Below are positions 56,307 through 64,000 of a stretch of DNA of 64,000 bases, piece by piece (the stretch's first letter is position 1; the number at the start of each line of letters is the position of its first letter). This stretch comes from Xylogone sp. PMI_703 (taxonomy: Eukaryota; Ascomycota; Leotiomycetes), in assembly GCA_021399445.1 (NCBI GenBank), contig JAJTUQ010000002.1, positions 7,254,001-7,318,000 of the forward strand, read 5' to 3'. Made by a program: the position numbers and the translations under genes. The notes under the pieces were generated by a model, which was given only the letters and a program-made list of their open reading frames with translations, was not told where the DNA came from and searched no databases.

Positions 56307-59165
56307 CTAATACAAAATCTTGCTACGACCGACAAGGGGACCCGGACTCGACTTGACATTAAACGTTGTATTTCTCATAGGACAAACGCCGTTGTATAGT
56401 TTCTGATTACCCACATTGACTCCAGCACTCGATCTGGCTTGACATGGTGTCCCACCCGCGCATTTTGCATTTCCTACTACGCATTGCTGTAAACAGCTTC
56501 CACCATCACAGATAGCTCCTCCAGTACAAGGTGAGCTAGCGCTGCAGCGTGTGACAACATTACTCTTGAAGCGAGGGAGGCTGAACCCATCATGCAATCC
56601 GTCATTCAAGGACGTCAGGTATTGGATTGAAGAGGTATTGATTGCGGTGAGGTGATTGCTGATGTTCGCAAATGTACCTGGAACCTCTGGGTTAGGGCCA
56701 ACGAAATCGGTGGTGTTGGTACCGGTCGTTGCAAAGCCTGTAGAACCCGCGACGCAGAGTTTAGGATTCGTCCAAATTGCGTCTGCCGCGTATTGCCAAA
56801 GGGCTGTGTAATTATAGATTGTCTTCGGGGTATAGAATATTCTGCAATCCGCGGCTTCGTATGCGAACTGCAAGGGGATCGTATCGTCTCTCCTAACTTG
56901 ATCCCTTAAATTGATGTCGGCAAATATGACGAAGAAATCCAATTCAGCTGTTCGGTTTGGGAGGAAATTCTGCTGCGGAGAATTTTGGATCTGGAGGAGT
57001 TGTTGAGCATAATCGATGTTAGCGTCGAGGACATCGAGGGGATAGTCAGAGGCTCCACGGCTGCCGCTTGGTGCTTGCATAGGTCCGGTCGCTGGAAGCC
57101 CGCCAGCTGCAACGACACGAACGCCGGCTTCATGGTGCATCATTTCCATGAAGAGTGCACAAGACGAATCGCAGATTCCATCGGAGAGCTAGGTCATGTT
57201 AGAAAGCTCCAAGAATAAGTGAGGATCTCTACTCACCAGAACAATATCTTCTGCTGCCCATGGTGGACTTGCATTTGCTGGTGCTGGGTTAGCAGCGTAT
57301 CCATATACTGCAAATGTAGCTTCCGTCGCCGATTCATCGTATAGGAGACTGGATAGATTATAGCGTTGCTGTTGACGCCTGTGTCAGCCAATGTTGTAGA
57401 GTTCAGCATCGTTAGATATCAGACTTACCACAGTAGTAAAGTTGTCGTTATTATAAAGATGCGGACCAAAGAACTCAGGCCAGGAAGTGAAATTCTGGTT
57501 TGTGTTCGCATTGATTAGATCTGTTGCAACCCACTCATCCCCTATCAAGGCATAGTAATCTTCGTCCGTGGTACTTAAGCTGTCGAAGTAATCCGTGATT
57601 GTCTGGCCCAGTACGTTTGCGGCAGGGTGAGCTCGCATACGAGAGCCACCAAAAGGATCAATGTTCGGGAAGAAATGTTTAAAGGTATCGATGGCTAGAA
57701 GGGTTTGTCCACCTGTGTTTTGTTGTAGATCGATGACAACCTTTTGGAGGCCAGCCGCTTTGCTCTTCGTGATAAATTCAGCAATAGTGTCTTGGAACGT
57801 GCCCACTGCATCATCATATTCGTCGAAGCTAGGAATGCTGAGTACAGAGACGGAGGTAGAGTTTAGGAAGTATCCTGATAGACTTTGGTGTTAGCAGGAA
57901 GACTCTAAGGTGACAAGTTGGATTATGCTTTGTATGGGAATTGCAATATCGATCAAGAAAGAAACGTACCAGAAACATATCCTCCACCAAGAGTTCCGAG
58001 GTCTGGTTGGAAAACGTCAGGCGCGTCAGGGTAAGCATCGTTCTCCCAGTTGGACGGCGTTGGAGCCGCCGATGAGGAAGCCGTAGGTGTGGCAGATGGG
58101 ATTATTGACGACGGGACAACAGAATCGCTGGAGTCGCTAGAGTCGTCGCTAATCGCAGACTCGTTGTAGGATGCAGGATAAAAGCCGAGTACGAAGAAAT
58201 TGTAAAAGTCGCCCCCAGTCTCCAGAGGACCGGTTGGCCCAGGACTATTGTATACAGCTAAGAAGTTGTCGGTAATAGTAGTGCCATTTTCGAGAACAAA
58301 TGTTATAGTGTCCCCAGGGTAGAATGTTGCCCCTCCACTGAAGACATCAAAATACCCTTGGATGTCGAGTGCCGCACTCAGCATCAACTGGTTCCAGTCA
58401 GCGTGCCGCTCTATTGTCCCTACTGAGTTCTTGGAGGCAAATTCGGTCAGATAGGTAGTGACGTCGACATTATTGATGGTCTTGATTGCTGATGGCTGGA
58501 ATCTTGTGAAGTAATCGCTATCGAACAGATCGACTATTCATCCTTAGTTCCTCGTTCAAGTTATGGGGGGAAGTTGGTACAGAGATATGGATACTTACCA
58601 GCCAAGTAAACCTTTGGGAGCTGAACGCCATCAATGGAGAGCGACACGATATCATATGGGCTTGCAAAAGTGAACGCTGACAATATTCCTGCATACAAAT
58701 TGACGTGCGCATCGTGAGTAGCATACAGAAGAGTTTGTAAGGCAGCCTCAAACTCGTATTGATTCGGGAAAATTCCGTTGTTTATCCCATCTTGTAAATG
58801 CTGAAGACCGGCGAGCAAATCAATCCCGGGTTGCTGGTAACTCGGTGGTGGGTCTTTCAAGTATGCCAAAGTACTCTGGAACTCTAGAGTATCATGGTAG
58901 TACCCGAGGAGCCGCGTCGCCACAGCTGGGTTAAAAGGGACACTGGTGAGACATTCGTAGGCAAGACTGGCGTTGAAGACATAAGTATCTACTCAGATAT
59001 GAGAATCATTACCATAGATATGCTTTCTCGAATTTATTTACCAGGATTATTTACAATCTCTCCGCAAGATGTTGACAGCGCGGGGCTTGCTGAAGTTGAA
59101 GGGGTTGGCTGAGCGAGAGACGTGCTTGCCAGTAAAGACAGACTTAAAAGCGCAACAGACTTCAT
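56307..59165 (-). CDS. Secreted S41-family peptidase
   Basis: Fungal tail-specific-protease-like (S41) protein, 845 aa, six exons on the minus strand: 59042-59165, 58599-58988, 57970-58533, 57429-57874, 57237-57368, 56307-57188. Phases agree at every junction. A signal peptide (MKSVALLSLSLLASTSLA) starts it. Early landmarks are YECLTSVPFNPAVATRLLGY, YKLY-type HDAHVNLYAG and FASPYDIVSLS. VVIDLQQNTGGQTLLAID fits the S41 core strand, and IVLLSDGICDSSCALFMEMM carries the probable catalytic Ser. A Ser/Asp/Thr/Pro-rich insert (about residues 285-325) interrupts the middle. The last part has a cysteine-rich knot-like segment (CSASSPCTGGAICDGGSC, then LQQC). Similar secreted proteins occur in many plant-associated ascomycetes; substrates are unknown. 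Several sequons suggest glycosylation. Confidence 0.85.
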
Positions 59166-60620
59166 TCTGGCGCTATGGATACAAAGCATAAAACAAAACA
59201 ACGAAAACGAATGCTAACGCTAATGCTTAAGAAAAGCTGGAAAGCCAAGAACATGTCCTTATATTGAACGAAAGAAGATGACCGTTGTACGGAGTACACA
59301 TCACCGATTTGAACATCACGTAAAACAAAGCTTGCTTAGGATGGCATTGCGCATGCATAGCTGACAAAAAGGAGCCTCCAATCCTACGTCGTATAGGTAC
59401 GAAGAATATACTGCGAATCAGAGGCAAGCGGGAAAGCCTGACAGGAGTAAGCTTACTGTGGCATGGTGTCGTGTCGCCATAGCCCCAGCCGGATGAAGCT
59501 CATTGATGGAATACTCATCAGGCAGCGAGGCGGAGTTCCTGATTCTCGTCATAATTTCCCATTGTGGACCATTTAAATTATCTTAATTCAGCCGCATCAG
59601 GGTGCGTATGCCGTTTACGGCCCTTTCCGTGGTCTCTTGGAAAGCTTATTTGCTCATTGTCAAATGATGGTGGTAACCAAATATGGGAACATGCAGCCAG
59701 CTAGGATTAAGTTTAAATTCAAGGGTAAATGTTGTCTGCAGGGCGCTCCTTCCGCAACGTGTACACGTAAGGCCCGGATTGCGGCTCTCTTTGGGCCAAG
59801 CCGATGGGCGACACGATCCGAGCCGTCAAACGCTCTTCCCTCTACTCGTAATTGGGACAGCAATAGAGCTGACCAATGCGACATTCACTTCACGGCTGCC
59901 AGTTAATACTTAATAATTATTGATTTAGCAAACCTTACGTATCTGACTATTCCCCGTGTATTCAGCTCATATTGCAATAACAATATTATAGAATAATTTA
60001 TACAAGTACAAAAAGATCAAAAACAGGACGTAATTAACGGCTAAAGGTTGTTAGTCTAAGGCGCATAGGCCCTACAGGGCTTTGTTTACAGTGACTGAAG
60101 CCTGTAAGCATGCTAAAAAGAGCCAACGGCCGTAAGGCTTTAGCGATACGGTGGCTGCCAACTACTATACGGTACATCTATTATACGGTATGGCTACTAT
60201 ACGGCGCGATTACTATACGATACAGCCCATTTTATACGGTTCAGATTATACTGTACGGTATAGCTTATACTATAGACCTAAGGCTTTGTAAACCAAAGCC
60301 TTACAACGCCTGAGCGCTTTAGACCAACAATCTTTGGCCGTCAATTATCTCTTTGTCTTGAGCCAGTTATAATTGAATAAATTATTATATAGTCCGACTA
60401 TGATAACGTAATTAAATATATGAGAAATAGTTGAATACACATAGGTTTGGAATAATGTTTAATCATTAATTGATGGTCGTTGTGAGGCGAGTGTCGCATT
60501 GATCAATCGTACTGGAACCAAGTTTAGAGACCCAAGCACAACTAATTGTTAATACATCCGCTGCCTCTCCTTTACAAGTAGTGTTTTGTCGGCAAAGCGC
60601 ACTCAAGCTTAGATGCCGAT
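59166..60620. other. Intergenic with MITE-like repeat
   Basis: 1.45 kb between two minus-strand genes. It holds the S41 promoter at its left end and the TATACGG repeat element at 60077-60302. Frames at 59637-59913 overlap on both strands and are not convincing. Confidence 0.5.
60077..60302. repeat. MITE-like element with TATACGG tandem core
   Basis: Near-matching inverted ends: GGGCTTTGTTTAC at 60077-60089 and GTAAACCAAAGCC at 60288-60300. The right end is itself a hairpin with 9-nt arms (AAGGCTTTG, CAAAGCCTT at 60280-60302). The core (60161-60270) repeats a TACTATACGGTAY-type unit about six times with a period of 16-21 nt. No coding capacity. It fits a short non-autonomous DNA element. Confidence 0.55.
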
Positions 60621-61822
60621 TTATAAATTTAAACCAGCAGTCTTCAATGGGAGCCGAAGCATTCTATGTCCTGACTCAGTAGGCTGGGGAAGCCGTCCTG
60701 CCCGAATATTAATCTGTAATGATTGATGAAGCAACCTCGGCTCTCCTAGCTTTTGGTCCCGCTCCTTTCGAAGAGCCACGAACTGCTCTTCAGTGACGCC
60801 GTCTCTCAAGTGCTTATTTTGGTTCTTATGCTCTTGAACCGTCATACAAGGAATTGCTTCACGCCCTTCGGGGGGATAGTCATGACCAGGCCAGATTTTT
60901 ACATGGTCGGGTAGATTGAGGAGTTTCCGTCCAGAGTCGAAGAGGTTATGCGCGCTGCCACCAGGGAAGTCGCAGCGTGCGGTGCCAATGTCGGCATGGA
61001 ATAGTGAATCACCGCAAAATACGTTGTCTAAGAAAGGTTTTATCAGTGAATGTTGCAACATTATGAGGACATTTCTGGTGCTTTACCTCCGATTTTATAT
61101 CCTAAATGATCTGGTGTGTGACCGGGAAGGTGCATGACCGTGGCTGTTAGTTCGCCGATATCGATTGTCTGATTATCATCTAGGAGGACGTCGAAAACAG
61201 TCTGGTACTCCTCTTCTGGAACGCCATATCTCCGGCTAAATAGTTCTTGCACCTTCCCTATACGTTTTCCTATTCCAATAGGTGGCCTGTGGCCCTGTTG
61301 CTCGGCGAGGCACTTTTGTAGATATGTTGCTGCGGTCAGATGGTCCGCATGAGCATGAGTTTCGAGGATCCAGGTGACCTTGTAGCCGTTCTGCTTAACA
61401 AGTGAGAGCAATGAATTGGCGGAGGAAGTAGTGAGGGCCTGGGTGGCGGGGTCATAATCCAGGACCGGATCGATAATAACGGCAGTCAATGTGGACGGAT
61501 CAGCTACTACGTACTGCCAGGTGCCCGTTTTCGATTCAAACACGCTGTGGATTATTGGCTCTTGCGACTGAATAGCCGCAGTGCTGTATGAAGCTATGGC
61601 TGGCTTTGGATTTTTTATAAGGGGATGCATGCACTGTGCTCTCGGGCATGAGGATACACCTCTGGAGACTCGTGCCCTTCTTGCCGTGGATTGATGAGCG
61701 GTGGCATTGAAGCGTAATTGGTGAAATGGACGAATTGGTTTGCTAGGGTTCAAGAGTTTGCGAAGTTGAGTGGATGTAGCTTGCAAGCTATTACTGGTAA
61801 GTGGCTGAATAGGCTTGCTCAT
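60621..61822 (-). CDS. ETHE1-like persulfide dioxygenase (metallo-beta-lactamase fold)
   Basis: Predicted mitochondrial sulfur dioxygenase, 380 aa, exons 61087-61822 and 60621-61027 on the minus strand; the 59-nt intron joins GGA G/AC in frame as IGDNVFCGD. The N-terminal 80 residues are basic and poor in acids, fitting a mitochondrial presequence. The metallo-beta-lactamase core has LETHAHADHLTAATYL (His156, His158, Asp160, His161), TVMHLPGHTPDHLGY and NVFCGDSLFHADIGTARCDF, the last block characteristic of ETHE1-type enzymes. IWPGHDYPPEGREAIPCMTV is near the end of the fold. The family oxidises glutathione persulfide to sulfite using one iron, part of sulfide detoxification; glyoxalase II is a relative but the GTARCDF block favours ETHE1. 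The right-hand AKR gene is on the same strand. Confidence 0.88.
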
Positions 61823-62470
61823 GGTTTCGATTCTTGATTTTTGTGTTGTTTTGAGGAAAGAGAAGATGGCACCATATCCAAGTCAGATTAGAGAATAATG
61901 AAGAATAATTGAGGTTAATAAATCGACCTGTAGAGATGTCGTTGTGCTTACGATGAAGTCAGTCGGCGACCTTTGGTCCGGACCTCGGCGACCTGGGTTG
62001 GCGAGCCGGGTCGTATGCTGACTGTAAATGTGCTCTTCACTAGTTTCCGCCGGGTCGAGGTACTTTGCCACCTCAACTCGACTTGTTAAATTGTCCAGTT
62101 ACTGGTTTAAAAGGGATTGCATGTGGATAACTCATATAATACACTCTTAAATAGTTATGACTGACTAGAGTAGCCTGAGAAAAAAACTGGGTCTGGCTAT
62201 CTTATGTGTGATGCATACATCATAACATCTTTTGATATGATATTGTGAAGCGTATGTGACTTAGGAGTTTGAGGGATAGAGTTTATTGCATATCACTGTG
62301 GTAAATAATGGATATATATGTGCAGTAGCTATCTAAACAGATATTTCACTTTATTGGGTCAAATGAGACGAATGAATCCAATAGTGATCAGAAAGAGGAT
62401 GTTCTTGAAATAGAGCAAAGATTGCTGACAGAAACATAGCTCATTGTTGCCTTGATATACACACTCACAC
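61823..62470. other. Intergenic, ETHE1-like promoter
   Basis: 650 nt between the AKR 3' end and the ETHE1-like start. Contains a GC-richer patch at 61950-62060, then AT-rich spacer. No gene is seen. Confidence 0.5.
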
Positions 62471-63641
62471 TTAACTGCGATCCGTAAATTTCTGAAGAAA
62501 CTCTGGCCATCTATGACCTTGGACGGGCACTCTTGCCAAAGCCTCATCAAGGAAGGCTACTTCTGCGTCACTCAATGACACCTCCGTGAGATTCTCTTCT
62601 ACTCTTTCCACGCTAGAAGCACCAGGAAGTGGAATGATGCGCGGCATTCCAGGCTTTCTATTGAGGGCATCCACCCACCCGATAGCAACTTGGGCAACCT
62701 GATCATCATAGTTAGCTATCTTAGTATGCGTATAAACAGACAGGAATGAAGCATTTACAGTGCAGCCTTTCTTTGCAGCAATTGTCTTCACCTCATCCAC
62801 AAGTTTTAAGTTTTCATCAAAAACATCGGGTTGGAATCTTGGAATGGTTCGTCGAAGATCTGTCTCTTCGAGGTCTTCAAACCGCTTAAGTTTGCCAGTA
62901 AGGAAGCCGTGAGAAAGCGGTGCGTACGCCAGGATAGTTACCCCAAGCTCAGCACATGTTGAGGCAAGCCCATTAGTTAACCTAGAACCCCAAATTTAAC
63001 ACTTTAAAAATTCATGATAAATCAGGGTAGCGTCTGTATACATACGGATCCGTCGTGAAGAGGGAGAGCTCCACTTCAACCGTTGAAATTGGGTGTACAG
63101 CATGTGCACGTCGAAGTGTGTTCGCATTACACTCGCTGAGACCTATACCACCAATCTTCCCGGCCTTAACATATTCAGCAATTGCTGCAATAGTCTCCTC
63201 TATGTCAACCGTAGGGTCAGTGCGAGCTGGTTCCCAGATATCGATGAAAACCTTGTCATCTAGTATCTTAAGACAATTGTCGATACTTTTCCGAATATTC
63301 TCAGGGCTGTTATCTGCCTTCATTGTTGGCATGAGGGTAAAGGCTCCTTTCATGCATATGACGACTTTGTCTTTATCCGAAGGATACTTTGTGAAGTAGT
63401 AGTTCAAGAGCTGTAGAGAATTTGCGTCAGGTGGACCGTAGAATTCACCTCCGTTCCAGAAGTTGGCTCCTTTGTCGAGAGCAGTTTTCATACATTTGAC
63501 TGCCTCATCTGATGGTATAGAGCCTCTTGTTAAGCCTGCAATGAGTTAGAATTTCGAATTGGAGGGAGTATATTAGGATACCGCACCCATCATCCCGTAG
63601 GATATTGGGCCAACTGGTTTGTTATTAATTCTGAGAGACAT
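62471..63641 (-). CDS. Aldo/keto reductase, pyridoxal reductase-like
   Basis: NADPH-dependent aldo/keto reductase most like fungal pyridoxal reductase (vitamin B6 salvage), 331 aa, exons 63587-63641, 63046-63535, 62759-62981 and 62471-62698 on the minus strand. The third intron (62699-62758) is 60 nt, in frame and without a stop, so an uncorrected reading frame carries 20 extra residues; splicing gives KKGCTVAQVAIGWV, the expected family sequence. The start MSLRINNKPVGPISYGMMGL is typical. Other landmarks are GANFWNGGEFYGPPDANSLQ with the catalytic Tyr, ICMKGAF with the active-site Lys, DIWEPARTDP, GKIGGIGLSE, ILAYAPLSHGFLTGKL and RIIPLPGASSVERVEENL, the last binding the NADPH phosphate in relatives. 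All four catalytic positions seem present. Cytosolic. The gene is near the ETHE1-like gene but has its own promoter. Confidence 0.88.
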
Positions 63642-64000
63642 GTTCTCTACGATGCAAGGGTCTTGAGCGTCGGACTGGAGATTTGATGCTTGTTTGATAT
63701 GCGGAAATAGATGAGAGAGTACAGGCGTGGGTGCACTTATTTATCTACTTCCTTTTCATCGTCACTCCGAGGGTTATTAGATGGCGCGTGAGTTGGTTTT
63801 GTCATCACTAATTTCCTTCCAATCCACATTTTCAAAGAGCCCAGAAAAATGCATTGCCTACTTAGATCTTGGCACAATTACGGAAAGGAAAATAATGGGA
63901 TTGGTAGATATTGAAGCCTAATAAGAAACTGTATGGCTAGATTCGAGTTTAGTACAATTCAAACGGTCCAAATTCGTAGTCCCATACGCAACCACAGTCA
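63642..64000. other. Upstream region of the AKR gene
   Basis: 359 nt with no coding signal. Presumed promoter of the minus-strand AKR gene; the window ends here. Confidence 0.45.

Overview
This window is nuclear DNA from a filamentous ascomycete (Pezizomycotina). The evidence is many short introns (about 45-105 nt, GT...CTRAY...AG) and fungus-typical families: Zn2Cys6 regulators, HET-domain proteins, a DUF6594 membrane protein, fungal hemerythrin-like and AIM9-like proteins, a GH3 beta-xylosidase and an AA14-like LPMO. A plant-litter or plant-associated Leotiomycete-like fungus is a guess. There is no rRNA, convincing tRNA, CRISPR array or intact transposon. All exon structures were built by hand from frame continuity and splice motifs, without transcripts.

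Layout. 1-3.3 kb: two decayed genes, a beta-lactamase-like serine hydrolase (in-frame stop, cut by the window edge) and an AIM9/APH-like phosphotransferase (two frameshifts). 3.5-5.6 kb: a hemerythrin-like gene and a NAD(P)-binding Rossmann gene, divergent across a 318-bp promoter with clustered CTACCG motifs. 6.3-10.6 kb: a possible cupin-like protein and a seven-exon Zn2Cys6 factor. 11.9-16.7 kb: secreted GH3 beta-xylosidase and an NmrA-like protein. 17.6-19.6 kb: an alpha/beta-hydrolase fused to ankyrin repeats, like a fungal NLR lacking its NACHT/NB-ARC part and broken by one stop. 19.6-31.1 kb: gene-poor, holding two retropepsin-fold genes with atypical active sites. 31.1-37.9 kb: DUF6594 protein, C2H2 factor, and a large regulator joining a Zn2Cys6-like motif to a Rua1/DUF4451-like C-terminus. 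38.7-40.2 kb: AA14-like LPMO. 41.8-47.1 kb, all minus strand: a possible RidA-like remnant, a fused diaminopropionate ammonia-lyase/M20 deacylase, and a sucrose-type (GPH/SUT) transporter, a plausible small uptake and catabolism cluster. 49.2-56.1 kb: two HET genes. 56.3-59.2 kb: secreted S41 peptidase. 60.6-63.6 kb: ETHE1-like sulfur dioxygenase and pyridoxal-reductase-like AKR. Small degenerate repeats (20.2, 32.3, 60.1 kb) look like MITE remnants.

Functional themes: plant polysaccharide degradation (xylosidase, LPMO), self/non-self or stress genes (two HET genes, hydrolase-ankyrin), amino-acid or amide catabolism (lyase-deacylase), sulfide detoxification and vitamin B6 metabolism. The best candidates for something little described are the lyase-M20 fusion cluster, the NACHT-less hydrolase-ankyrin gene, the retropepsin-fold pair and the Zn2Cys6/Rua1-like fusion.
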